DNA of 64,000 nucleotides from Prosthecodimorpha staleyi. Lineage in GTDB: Bacteria > Pseudomonadota > Alphaproteobacteria > Rhizobiales > Ancalomicrobiaceae. The stretch lies in contig NZ_JAHHZF010000012.1 of assembly GCF_018729455.1 (NCBI RefSeq), positions 142,231 through 206,230 on the forward strand, given 5' to 3'. The stretch's first letter is position 1. Each line of letters begins with the position of its first letter. This document shows positions 54,872 through 63,438 of the stretch, piece by piece. Below the pieces are notes generated by a model, which ran no database searches, was not told the DNA's origin, and saw nothing but the letters and a program-made list of their open reading frames with translations. A program made the translations under genes and the position numbers.

Positions 54872-56122
54872 ATGCCGAAAGCGCCTGCCGAAACCGCCAC
54901 GCTGCGCGTCGCCGCCGGGATCGCCGAGATCGGGCGGGAGACCTGGGATGCGCTGGCCAATCCCGGCTGGCGGCTGGCGCCGGGCGGTCCGGTACGTCTG
55001 GACGGCGTCGCGGAGGCTGTGGCGCCGGCCTACAATCCGTTCCTCGCCTATGATTTCCTCTCGGCCCTGGAGGAATCCGGTTCGGTCTCCGCGCGCGCCG
55101 GCTGGACGCCGCGGCATCTCGTGCTGGTGGGGGTCGACGGGGCGACCGCAGCTCTCGCGCCCTGCTACGCCAAGAGCCACAGCCAGGGCGAATATGTCTT
55201 CGACCACGCTTGGGCGCAGGCCTATGAGCGGGCCGGTGGGCGCTACTATCCGAAGCTGCAGGTCTCGGTGCCGTTCACCCCGGCGACCGGCCCGCGCCTG
55301 CTGGTCCGGCCCGGTGCGAACGCGGCGCGCGACCGGGCGCTGCTGGTCGAGGGGCTCGCCGGATTTGCCCGACAGGCCGGCGCCTCCTCGGTCCACGCGA
55401 CCTTCCTGCTCGACGACGATGTCGCCGCCTTCGCGTCCGGCGGATGGCTGGCGCGCACCGACCAGCAGTTCCATTGGCCGAATCGCGGCTTTCGCGACTT
55501 CGAGGATTTCCTGGACAGCTTCCAGAGCCGCAAGCGCAAGCAGGTCAAGCGCGAGCGGCGCGACGCGCTGGCCAATGGCGTCGAGATCGTCGCCAGGACC
55601 GGGGCCGAGATCCAGGAGGCCGACTGGGACGCCTTCTATGCCTTCTATATGGATACCGGCGGCCGCAAATGGGGCCGGCCCTATCTCAACCGCACCGCCT
55701 TCGCGCTGATCGGCGAACGGCTCGCCGATGCGGTCCTGCTCGTGCTCGCCACCCGCCACGGCCGGCCGATCGCCGGCGCCCTCAACCTGATCGGGTCGGA
55801 TGCCCTTTATGGCCGCTATTGGGGGGCGACCGAGGAGCAGCCCTTCCTGCATTTCGAGGTCTGCTACTATCAGGCGATCGACTTTGCCATCCGCCGCGGT
55901 CTCGCTCGGGTCGAGGCCGGCGCGCAGGGCGAACACAAGCTCGCCCGCGGCTATCTGCCGACGACGACCCGCTCGGCCCATTTCATCGTCGATCCGGGCC
56001 TGCGCCGCGCGGTCGACCGCTACCTGGCCATGGAACGCCAGGAGGTCGCCCAGATCGGCGACATGCTCGCCGCCCACGCGCCCTACCGCCATCCGGACGG
56101 CGCCGAGGCCGACGGATTCTGA
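54872..56122 (+). CDS. DUF482/FemAB-like GNAT family protein
   Basis: 416 residues. PF04339-type: AYNPFLAYDFLSALEESG near residue 55 (characteristic start), TPRHLVLVG, CYAKSHSQGEYVFDHAWA, YYPKLQVSVPFTPATGPRLL, then a FRDFEDFLDSFQSRKRKQVKRERR helix, DWDAFYAFYMDT and GRYWGATEEQPFLHFEVCYYQAIDFAI with GAQGEHKLARGYLPTTT. The family is always found between the glycerophosphodiesterase and HIT genes in rhizobia. Presumed aminoacyl- or acetyltransferase; substrate unknown. Confidence 0.85.
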   Translation: MPKAPAETATLRVAAGIAEIGRETWDALANPGWRLAPGGPVRLDGVAEAVAPAYNPFLAYDFLSALEESGSVSARAGWTPRHLVLVGVDGATAALAPCYAKSHSQGEYVFDHAWAQAYERAGGRYYPKLQVSVPFTPATGPRLLVRPGANAARDRALLVEGLAGFARQAGASSVHATFLLDDDVAAFASGGWLARTDQQFHWPNRGFRDFEDFLDSFQSRKRKQVKRERRDALANGVEIVARTGAEIQEADWDAFYAFYMDTGGRKWGRPYLNRTAFALIGERLADAVLLVLATRHGRPIAGALNLIGSDALYGRYWGATEEQPFLHFEVCYYQAIDFAIRRGLARVEAGAQGEHKLARGYLPTTTRSAHFIVDPGLRRAVDRYLAMERQEVAQIGDMLAAHAPYRHPDGAEADGF

Positions 56123-56391
56123 CGACAGACGCCGGCCACGGGCGTCGGCCGCACAAGCCCGCGCCGAGGGCTTTTGGCGACGGGCGGGGCCGAGCGCCTT
56201 CCCGGCGGTTGCGGCGGCGTGATTTGTGTTCCCCAGGGAACTGCGGCATATCGGGTTTCCTGAGAGAGGACGTCATGTGATCCCTGGCACCCGGTTCGGG
56301 CCTGCGCCCGGCCAGATCCTGCCCCTATCCGATCTGATGCGACGCGGTTGAGCTGGGCTCGTCCGCGAACGCGGACCGATGCGAGCCTCCG

Positions 56392-57189
56392 ATGTCCTCC
56401 GATTTCATCAAATACCCGCGCACGCCCCATCTCGTCGGGTCCCGGCTGCAGCCCGGCGACGACCCGTCCGGCCAGATCCCGGTCGGCGACCTGACCGATG
56501 GCATCCTCGTGATCGAGGAGAAGATCGACGGCGCCAATGCCGGGATCAGCTTCGACGCCGACGGGCGGCTGATGCTGCAGTCGCGCGGCCATCCGCTTGC
56601 CGGCGGCCCGCGCGAGGCGCAGTTCGCGCTCCTCAAGGCCTGGGCGCAGACGATCGAGCCCGACCTGCATGAAGTGCTCGGCCGGCGCTACATCGTCTAC
56701 GGGGAGTGGTGCTTCGCCAAGCACACGGTCTTCTACGACCGGCTGCCGCACTATTTCCTGGAATTCGACGTGTTCGACCGGGAGACCGGCCGGTTCCTGT
56801 CGACACCCGCACGCCGGACCCTGCTCGAGGGACTGCCGATCGTGTCCGTGCCGGTCCTGCATGAGGGCCGGGTCGAGACCCGCAAGGCGCTCGAGGCGCT
56901 GATCGCGCCTTCGCTCTACAAGTCGAACGACTGGGAGGCGGCGCTGGCTGCGGCCGCCCGCGAGACCGGCCAGGACCCCGCGCGCGTCGCCCGGGAGACC
57001 GACCGGAGCCGTCGCGCGGAAGGGCTCTACGTGAAGCAGGAGCAGGACGGCCGGGTGATCGGCCGGTACAAGTTCGTGCGCGCCGACTTCCTGCAGGCGA
57101 TCCTGTCGTCCGGCTCGCATTGGGCCGACCGGCCGATCGTCACCAACCGGCTCGCCCCTGGCGTCGACCTGTTCGGGGGGCTGGCATGA
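56392..57189 (+). CDS. ATP-dependent RNA ligase family protein
   Basis: 265 residues with all nucleotidyltransferase motifs in order: motif I EEKIDGANAGIS (adenylated Lys44), Ia LQSRGHPLAG, III YIVYGEWCFAKHTVFYD, IIIa YFLEFDVFD, IV AEGLYVKQE, V GRYKFVRADF. The set and spacing fit an Rnl2/DraRnl-type RNA ligase rather than a DNA ligase, and there is no OB-domain addition. It seals 3'-OH/5'-phosphate RNA ends. The stop overlaps the HD-Pnk start (ATGA), so the two are made together. 269 bp after the DUF482 gene, with its own promoter likely in that gap. Confidence 0.85.
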   Translation: MSSDFIKYPRTPHLVGSRLQPGDDPSGQIPVGDLTDGILVIEEKIDGANAGISFDADGRLMLQSRGHPLAGGPREAQFALLKAWAQTIEPDLHEVLGRRYIVYGEWCFAKHTVFYDRLPHYFLEFDVFDRETGRFLSTPARRTLLEGLPIVSVPVLHEGRVETRKALEALIAPSLYKSNDWEAALAAAARETGQDPARVARETDRSRRAEGLYVKQEQDGRVIGRYKFVRADFLQAILSSGSHWADRPIVTNRLAPGVDLFGGLA

Positions 57190-58304
57190 CCTGGCTGCCG
57201 CTGCTCCTGTCCGAGACGCCCGACACCGCCGCGATCGCCGGCGCCTGGCCGGCGGTGGCAGCCATGGCCGCCTGCCCGCAGGACCGGGTCTATCACGCCG
57301 AGGGCGATGTCTGGACCCATACCCAAATGGTGGTCGGCGAGCTTCTCGCCGACCCGGCCTATCGCGCCTTCGATCCCGAGACCCGCCAGGCGCTCCTGCT
57401 CGCGGCCTGGTTCCACGATGTCGCCAAGCCGGCGACGACCGTGGAGGAATGGGATGGTACCGAGAACCGCATGCGCATCCGTCAGCCCGGCCATGCCCGG
57501 CTCGGCGCACGCATGGCCTGGACGGCGCTGTGGCGCGCCGGCCTGCCGCTTCCCTTGCGTGAGCAGGTGCAATGGCTGATCGCCTGGCACCAGAAGCCGT
57601 TCCACCTCTGGACCGCAACGGACATGCGCCGAGAGGCGATCACCTTCGCGGCCGTCGGCCATTGGCGCGCGCTCCTCACCCTGGTCCGCGCCGACAATCG
57701 CGGCCGCATCGCGCCGAATGCGGACGAAACGACCGAAAAGCTCGACCTCCTGGAGCTCTGGCTCGAGGAGCAGGATCTGCTCGACCACCCCTTCCCCTTC
57801 GCCAATGACGAGAGCCGCGTCCGCTTCTTCGCCACACCCAGCCGCGCGCCCGACTATGCGGCGCCCGCGCCGAAAGGCAGCCGGGTCGTCGTCCTGTCCG
57901 GCCTGCCGGGGGCCGGCAAGGATACCCACGCCGCGGCCGCCCTGAAGGACCTGCCGCAGGTCTCCCTCGACCGGCTGCGCGGCACGTTGGGGATCGATCC
58001 GGAAGACCCGCAGGGCCGCGTCGTGCAGGCCGTCCACGAGGCCGCACGGGTGCACCTGCGTCGGCGCGAGCCCTTCGTGTGGAACGCAACCAACCTGACC
58101 CGGCAGTTGCGCACCAAGGTGCTCGGCCTGCTGCTCGACTACGAGGCCGAGATCGCGATCCACGCCTTCGACCGCCCGGAGGCGAAGATTCTCGCTCAGA
58201 ACCGCGCCCGCGATGCCGTCGTCCCCGACGCCGTGATCCGCCGCCTCGCCGACAAATGGGAACCGCCGAGCCTGATCGAGGCGCACCGGGTAGAGTGGGT
58301 GTAG
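57186..58304 (+). CDS. HD-Pnk: HD phosphoesterase fused to polynucleotide 5'-kinase
   Basis: 372 residues in two domains. N-terminal HD domain (about 1-190): THTQ (His45), WFHDVAKPATT (His77-Asp78), a GHARLG turn (His103) and WLIAWHQKPFH (His135), a metal set for a 2',3'-cyclic phosphodiesterase/phosphomonoesterase. C-terminal kinase domain: P-loop GLPGAGKDT (239-247), VSLDRLRG with Asp262 as the likely general base, WNATN and lid RNRARD. The order matches the Runella HD-Pnk enzymes that heal broken RNA ends (3'-phosphate removal and 5'-OH phosphorylation). With the ligase it forms a full end-healing and sealing set. Confidence 0.88.
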   Translation: MTWLPLLLSETPDTAAIAGAWPAVAAMAACPQDRVYHAEGDVWTHTQMVVGELLADPAYRAFDPETRQALLLAAWFHDVAKPATTVEEWDGTENRMRIRQPGHARLGARMAWTALWRAGLPLPLREQVQWLIAWHQKPFHLWTATDMRREAITFAAVGHWRALLTLVRADNRGRIAPNADETTEKLDLLELWLEEQDLLDHPFPFANDESRVRFFATPSRAPDYAAPAPKGSRVVVLSGLPGAGKDTHAAAALKDLPQVSLDRLRGTLGIDPEDPQGRVVQAVHEAARVHLRRREPFVWNATNLTRQLRTKVLGLLLDYEAEIAIHAFDRPEAKILAQNRARDAVVPDAVIRRLADKWEPPSLIEAHRVEWV

Positions 58305-58329
58305 GGTTTGCCGAAAGGCGACCGCCCGA

Positions 58330-58354
58330 CCCTGCCGCCGCTGAGGCGGCAGGG
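58330..58354. repeat. 10-bp inverted repeat after HD-Pnk
   Basis: CCCTGCCGCC-GCTGA-GGCGGCAGGG, a perfect stem 25 bp after the HD-Pnk stop. No T-run follows, so it may end transcription weakly or stabilise the 3' end of the RNA-repair transcript. Confidence 0.6.
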
Positions 58355-58444
58355 CACCCGCTCGGCGGGATTGACCGCCACCGGCGCCGGCCTTACTCAG
58401 CGATGAAACAACACGCCACCCGCACGCCCTGCCCGGAGCCGCCC

Positions 58445-58867
58445 ATGTCCACGGCCTATGACAGCAACAACATCTTCGCCAAGATCCTGCGCGGCGAGAT
58501 CCCCTGCTTCCGGCTCTACGAGGATGAGCGCACCCTCGCTTTCATGGACATCATGCCGGCGACCGACGGCCATTGCCTGGTCATCCCCAAGACACCCGCG
58601 CGCAACATCTTCGACTGCCCGGCCGAGGATCTGGCGGCAGTGACGGCGGTTGTGCAGAAGCTCGCGCTGGCCACCCGCAAGGCCTTCTCGGCCGACGGTG
58701 TGACCATCCAGCAGTTCAACGAGGCGGCCGGCGGGCAGGAGGTGTTCCACCTGCATTTCCATGTCATTCCGCGCAAGGAGGGCGAGAAGCTGCGTCCCCT
58801 GCCCCGCTCGGTGGCCGACATGGCCGAACTCGGCCGGCAGGCCGACGCCATCCGCGCCGCGCTCTGA
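58445..58867 (+). CDS. HIT family protein
   Basis: 140 residues. FAKILRGEIPCFRLYEDERTLAFMDIMPATDGHCLVIPK and the histidine triad HLHFHVIPR (HxHxHxx) near residue 108. Members hydrolyse nucleotide phosphoramidates or adenylated intermediates; here it follows the RNA ligase operon, so removal of failed adenylates (AMP-RNA) is a tempting but unproven role. GGAG lies six bases before the ATG. Confidence 0.93.
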   Translation: MSTAYDSNNIFAKILRGEIPCFRLYEDERTLAFMDIMPATDGHCLVIPKTPARNIFDCPAEDLAAVTAVVQKLALATRKAFSADGVTIQQFNEAAGGQEVFHLHFHVIPRKEGEKLRPLPRSVADMAELGRQADAIRAAL

Positions 58868-58941
58868 CGGCATTCGCCTTCACACCGTCTGCGGCCCAGC
58901 GGCACCCGAGGCCATGATGTCGGGGTCGCAGACGACGCGAC

Positions 58942-59298
58942 CTACGCCCCGGCCGCCAAGGCGGCCAGGATGACGGCGTCGCCCACGGCGACGCCGGCCA
59001 GCACGCTACGGCCGGTGAAATGATAGGCGAGGAATCCGGCCAGGACCGCGCCGAGGCGGACGCCGAGCGGCAGGACGCCGACCGAGCCCATCGGATGGCC
59101 GACCAGCAGCGCCACCTGCGCGGCGATGACGGCGGCGGCGACCGCACGCGCCCATTCGAACAGCGGATGGCTGGCAGAGAGCCGCGACCCGATCACGATG
59201 CCAGCGAGCCGCAGGCCCGCGATCACTGCCACGCCGGCCACCAGCACGAAGGCGGTCAGCCCGATGTCGCCGGGATGCGCGAAGGCCGGACCGTTCAC
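58942..59298 (-). CDS. AzlD-type branched-chain amino-acid exporter subunit (pair 2)
   Basis: 118 residues, four hydrophobic helices, a small AzlD-like subunit. The GTG overlaps the AzlC stop (GTGA). It acts with the large AzlC subunit in the inner membrane. Confidence 0.82.
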   Translation of the reverse strand: MNGPAFAHPGDIGLTAFVLVAGVAVIAGLRLAGIVIGSRLSASHPLFEWARAVAAAVIAAQVALLVGHPMGSVGVLPLGVRLGAVLAGFLAYHFTGRSVLAGVAVGDAVILAALAAGA

Positions 59299-60098
59299 GG
59301 CACCTCCGGCGGCAGGATGCGGCGCCACAGGCGCACCGTCGCGAAGGCCAGCGTGCCGCCGACGAGGCCGACGCCGATCAGGGTGAAATCCTTCAGAACG
59401 GGTTCGAGCAGCGGCGCCGCGACGGCCCCGATGGCGATCGCCAGCCAGGGCGTGGCGCTGCGCGCCGAACCGGCCGCATTGAACAGGAGATGCATCGGCA
59501 GGATAAAGACCAGGAGCGCCGTTACCAGCGGCGGCAGGGCCGCGGCGGCCTGGTGGCCGATCGCTCCGGCGGCGAGACTGAACGTCATGAAGGCCATCGC
59601 GTAGCCGGAGAAGAAGGGCAGACGTGCGGCCTCGGGCAGGAGCGGCAGGCGCTGCTGGGCCATCGACCAGGGCACCGTCGAGATCGCCTGCGCGATCGGC
59701 AGGGCGAAACGGCGCCGGTCGCGCGCGCCGAACAGCGGCAGCACCGAGACGACCATCGGCAGAAGCGGGATCGAGGCCAGCAGTACCGAAAGCGCGGTCG
59801 GCGCCAGCATGGCACCCTGCGCGATGCCATGGGCGAGCACCACCTGCGCCGACATCCACCAGACCCCGGCGCCGACGATAAGCATCTCGCCGAACGACAG
59901 GCCGGCTTCGCGGGCGAGCGTCCCGAAGGCCAGGAAGTTGAGGACCGGCACCAGCGTCGACCCGTCGAGCGTCGCGCGCGCGCCGGCGAGTACCCACTCG
60001 GGCAGGGTCGGCGGGCGCGGCGGCGGCCGGACGATTTCGGTCGGCAGTTCGTCGGCTGCAAGGCGCGGCGCGTCGGCCCGCCGCCGAAACCAATCCAT
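59295..60098 (-). CDS. AzlC-type branched-chain amino-acid exporter subunit (pair 2)
   Basis: 267 residues. After a 35-residue basic/Pro-rich head the helices begin at WVLAGARATLDGSTLVPVLNFLAFG, with the AzlC pattern AGLSFGEMLIVGAGVW and LLPMVVSVLPLFG. GGAG lies 11 bases before the ATG. Predicted to export branched-chain or related amino acids. Confidence 0.82.
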   Translation of the reverse strand: MDWFRRRADAPRLAADELPTEIVRPPPRPPTLPEWVLAGARATLDGSTLVPVLNFLAFGTLAREAGLSFGEMLIVGAGVWWMSAQVVLAHGIAQGAMLAPTALSVLLASIPLLPMVVSVLPLFGARDRRRFALPIAQAISTVPWSMAQQRLPLLPEAARLPFFSGYAMAFMTFSLAAGAIGHQAAAALPPLVTALLVFILPMHLLFNAAGSARSATPWLAIAIGAVAAPLLEPVLKDFTLIGVGLVGGTLAFATVRLWRRILPPEVP

Positions 60099-60251
60099 GG
60101 CTGGCTCAACTCCGCTTGACGCCAGTATCGCCCGTGGCGACGCGGATCGGAAGGCCCCAAGCGCGCATCGGCCGCGGTCCGGCCGGCCTTGCCGGCTTGC
60201 GCCGGGCTCGGCACGAACGGGTCCGGCGCGCTGCCCGCGATGCCTCGGACC

Positions 60252-60626
60252 CTACGGCATGCCGACGAGGCCGGCCCAGAGTCCGAGCAGCACCGCCTCG
60301 CCGACGAGCACGGCGACCAGCACGTTGTTGCGCGACGCCTTGTAGGCGGCGAAGCCGGCCGCGACCGACAGGAGCCGCAGCCACATCGGCGCCAGCCCCA
60401 GGCTGCCGGACGGCAGGAAGATCAGTTGGGCGATCACCCCGGCGACCAGGGCGGTGGCGACCGACTTCACATAGGTGAAGATCGCGCTGTCGTCGGACAG
60501 CCGCCCGGCGAGGACTACGCCAAGGATGCGCCACATGTCGTTGGCGAACCAACCGGCGATCAGAATGAAGAGATAGGGCCACCACCAGGCATCGAACTGG
60601 TGATAGGTGGCGGTCAGGAGATTCAC
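60252..60626 (-). CDS. AzlD-type exporter subunit (pair 1)
   Basis: 124 residues, with LFILIAGWFANDMWRILGVVLAGRL and four helices. The GTG overlaps the AzlC stop (GTGA). Paralogous to the second AzlD. Confidence 0.82.
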   Translation of the reverse strand: MNLLTATYHQFDAWWWPYLFILIAGWFANDMWRILGVVLAGRLSDDSAIFTYVKSVATALVAGVIAQLIFLPSGSLGLAPMWLRLLSVAAGFAAYKASRNNVLVAVLVGEAVLLGLWAGLVGMP

Positions 60627-61426
60627 GGTCCGACCTCCATCCCGGCATTCTCGGTCGCCGCCGGCACCCGCCGGCGCCGCCCAGCATCGATCCGGCGTCC
60701 GACCAGGAAGGCGGCCGTGCCGCCGACGAGGCCCGTCCAGATCAATTCGAAATTCGGCTCCAGCCAGTGCATCGCCGGCCAGGCCGCGACGCCGAAGGCC
60801 AGCGCCAGCCGGTCGGAGGCAAGCCGCGCCGCGCCCCAGAGCGAAACGGTGAAATAGAGCGGGGTCAGCAGCGTCAGCCCGGCGGCGAGCAGCGGCGGCA
60901 GCGCGCCGGCCAGTTCGTGCGAGACGCCGGCGACGATCATCGCCCCGGAGGTCAACGTGACCGCGAAACCGGCGAAATAGGCGGCCCGCGCCTCGCGCGG
61001 CAGGCCGGGCAGCTTGGCCATGCCGAAGACCCAGGCGGTCACGGCCACGAAATGCGACAGGAACAGGAGCGTGAGCTTCGAGGTTCGCTCGGCGCGCATC
61101 ACGGGCACGATCGACATGACCATCGGCATCAGCCGGAAGGCCGACAGGCTGACGGCGATGAAGGTCGCCGCCAGCGAGGCCCCGGTCTGCACCGCGCCAA
61201 CCAGCACCACGCAGGACGGCAGCGCCCAGATCCCGCCGGCCATCACGACCGTCTCGACCAGCCCGATCCCCGAGGCGCGGGCCAACCCGGCGAAGCCGAC
61301 GAAGGAGGCCATCAGGATCATGGCCGGGATCGACAGGAACTGACGCGCGCCGCGCGCGAACCAGCGCGCGGTGGAGACGGTCTCGGCAGGATTGGCAGGA
61401 TCGGCAGGATCGGCAGGGTTATCCAT
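60623..61426 (-). CDS. AzlC-type exporter subunit (pair 1)
   Basis: 267 residues. SIPAMILMASFVGFAGLARASGIGLVETVVMAGGIWALPS and RLMPMVMSIVPVMRAERTSKLTLLFLSHFVAVTAWVFG are typical of AzlC. The N-terminus has a short DNA repeat (TCGGCAGGA units) coding PADPADPAN. It shares the C-terminal pattern TGLVGGTAAF with pair 2, so the two pairs are a tandem duplication. An in-frame ATG 30 bases upstream is possible. Confidence 0.82.
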   Translation of the reverse strand: MDNPADPADPANPAETVSTARWFARGARQFLSIPAMILMASFVGFAGLARASGIGLVETVVMAGGIWALPSCVVLVGAVQTGASLAATFIAVSLSAFRLMPMVMSIVPVMRAERTSKLTLLFLSHFVAVTAWVFGMAKLPGLPREARAAYFAGFAVTLTSGAMIVAGVSHELAGALPPLLAAGLTLLTPLYFTVSLWGAARLASDRLALAFGVAAWPAMHWLEPNFELIWTGLVGGTAAFLVGRRIDAGRRRRVPAATENAGMEVGP

Positions 61427-61564
61427 CGGGCGCCCCGAATTCGGCGCCCCGGACATAAGGGGGATCCGCCCGGCAGGCAACCGGACAGGGCCGCAGGGCA
61501 CGAATGCGGGAGCCGTCAAGGGCCGCCCGTTCGCAGAGGCACGGCGGTCCGGGACGAACCGGGG

Positions 61565-61951
61565 TCAGCCCGCCCCGTGGAACACCGCCTCGATATTGTG
61601 GCCGTCGGGATCGAGGACGAAGGCCGCGTAGTAGTTCGGGTGGTAATGCGGCCGGAGGCCGGGCGGGCCGTTGTCGATGGCAAGCATGGCCATGGCGGCG
61701 CGATGGAAGGCGTCGACAGCCGCTCGGTCCGGAGCCCGGAAGGCGACGTGCAGGCAGCCGGTCAGGGCCTGCCCGGAAGCGATCCAGAAGGACGGCTTGC
61801 CGTTCGCACCAAAACCGCAATGCGCCTCCGCGCCGGTCTCCGCCGCCGTCACCTCCATGACGACGCCATAGCCGAGCGGGTCCAGCACGGCCTCGTAGAA
61901 GGCGCGCGAGCGGGCAAGGTCGGAGACGGGAACGCCGATATGGTCGAGCAT
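61565..61951 (-). CDS. VOC family protein
   Basis: 128 residues, a glyoxalase/bleomycin-resistance fold: MLDHIGVPVSDLARSRAFYEAVLDPLGYGVV, then a His (HVAFRAPDRAAVDAFH), and YYAAFVLDPDGHNIEAVFH with the C-terminal metal His and Glu. Metal site His5, His and Glu fits. Substrate unknown. Confidence 0.88.
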   Translation of the reverse strand: MLDHIGVPVSDLARSRAFYEAVLDPLGYGVVMEVTAAETGAEAHCGFGANGKPSFWIASGQALTGCLHVAFRAPDRAAVDAFHRAAMAMLAIDNGPPGLRPHYHPNYYAAFVLDPDGHNIEAVFHGAG

Positions 61952-62069
61952 GTCTGAGCACCCAGAGTCAAAATGGGACCTTGCATCAGGCGACCGGCCC
62001 GCGCATGCGGGAGACGGTATCGAAGACAACCTGCGACGCACAGCCGGGAATAGCACGGTCCCGTCGGCC

Positions 62070-63146
62070 TCAGCCGACCCGGCCGGCCCGCGCCAGACCA
62101 TGGGCGACCAGGCGGTCGATCAGCTCGGCATAGCCGATCCCGCTGGCCGCCATGGCTTTCGGGTACATGCTGATATTGGTGAAGCCCGGGATGGTGTTGA
62201 GTTCGTTCACGACGAAGCGGTCGTCGTCCATCAGGAAGAAGTCGGCCCGGGCCATGCCGTCGCAGCCGAGCGCCCGGAAGGCGCGGGCGGCGGTCTCCTT
62301 GAGCGCCGCCTCGACCGCATCGGGCAGTTCGACCGGAACCTTCAGCGCCGCGCCGGCCTCGTCGACATATTTGGCGTCGTAGGTATAGAAGCCGTGGCTT
62401 TCGGCCGGCACGATCTCGCCCGGCCGGGACACGAACAGGCCGCCGGCCGGGTCTTCCAGAACGGCGAATTCGATCTCGCGCCCCTTGATGAATTCCTCGG
62501 CGAGCAGCTTGCGGTCGTGGCGGAAGCCTTCCTCGAGCGCGGCCGCATAGCCGGCCTCGTCGACCACCTTGCTGACGCCGACCGAGGAACCCTGCCGGGC
62601 CGGTTTGACGAAGAGCGGCAGGCCGAGTGCGGCCTCGAGCGCCGCAAATGTCGGCTCCGCACCCTGGTGGACGGTCACCGAACGCGCGACGGGGACGCCG
62701 GCTTCGATCAGAAGGCGCTTGGCCACGTCCTTGTCGAGCGCATTGGCCGAGCCGATGATGCCGCATCCGACCAACGGAATGCGCGCAACCTCGGCGAGCC
62801 CCTGAACGGACCCATCCTCGCCCTGCAGTCCGTGCAGAACCGGAAAGAGAACGCCTATCTCCGGGACTTCGTAGGGTGCGCCACTTTGCGGAATGGCCAG
62901 TGCCCGTCCCTGCCCGCCCGGGATCAGGCAGATCTCGGTGCCGGTTTCCGGCCGCTCCGGCACGCCGTCCTCGAAACGGCTGAGCAGCCAGCGGCCGTCC
63001 CGGGTGATGTAGACCGGCACGATGTCGTAGTTCGTCGGCGCCAGTGCGCGCATCACGTTGGTACCCGACATGACCGACACCTCATGCTCGGCGGACCGGC
63101 CGCCAAACAGAACAGCGATGCGCAGCCGGTTCGAAATCGTGGCCAT
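62070..63146 (-). CDS. ddlA: D-alanine--D-alanine ligase (DdlA type)
   Basis: 358 residues. ATP-grasp enzyme: RIAVLFGGRSAEHEVSV, HGLQGEDGSVQG, PLFVKPARQGSSVGVSK, EEFIKGREIEFAVLED, and the omega-loop Tyr in GFYTYDAKY, which sets D-Ala specificity, followed by MARADFFLMDDDRFVVNELNTIPGFT (metal and substrate acids). Size and the omega loop fit DdlA rather than the ~310-residue DdlB of the division cluster. GGAG lies six bases before the ATG. Stand-alone gene near clpA. Confidence 0.93.
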   Translation of the reverse strand: MATISNRLRIAVLFGGRSAEHEVSVMSGTNVMRALAPTNYDIVPVYITRDGRWLLSRFEDGVPERPETGTEICLIPGGQGRALAIPQSGAPYEVPEIGVLFPVLHGLQGEDGSVQGLAEVARIPLVGCGIIGSANALDKDVAKRLLIEAGVPVARSVTVHQGAEPTFAALEAALGLPLFVKPARQGSSVGVSKVVDEAGYAAALEEGFRHDRKLLAEEFIKGREIEFAVLEDPAGGLFVSRPGEIVPAESHGFYTYDAKYVDEAGAALKVPVELPDAVEAALKETAARAFRALGCDGMARADFFLMDDDRFVVNELNTIPGFTNISMYPKAMAASGIGYAELIDRLVAHGLARAGRVG

Positions 63147-63438
63147 GGAAAACTCCGGGACGTCGCGGGCGCAACTGGCCGCTGGAAGTGTCGGGCAGGC
63201 AGACGGCACACCGACTCAGCGGAGACGTCGCCTTTCCGTCCTACCTCATCGCCCCGGGCGCCGGAATTGCGGCAAAGCCCTGCCGAGCCACATGCAGGCG
63301 GTGCAGCAAGCGCAAAGATGGAGAGGGCCGCCCGAGCAGCGGCGAAGCCGGCGGGCCAGAGCGCCGGTGCTCACGCAAAGGCCCGCCCGGGTTGGTCTCC
63401 GGACGGGCCGATCGATCGTCGCATCGTGAGCGGGCAGC

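Noticed and set aside
58330-58354. Inverted repeat after HD-Pnk as an intrinsic terminator
   Set aside because: Strong stem but no T-run follows, so listed only as a repeat.
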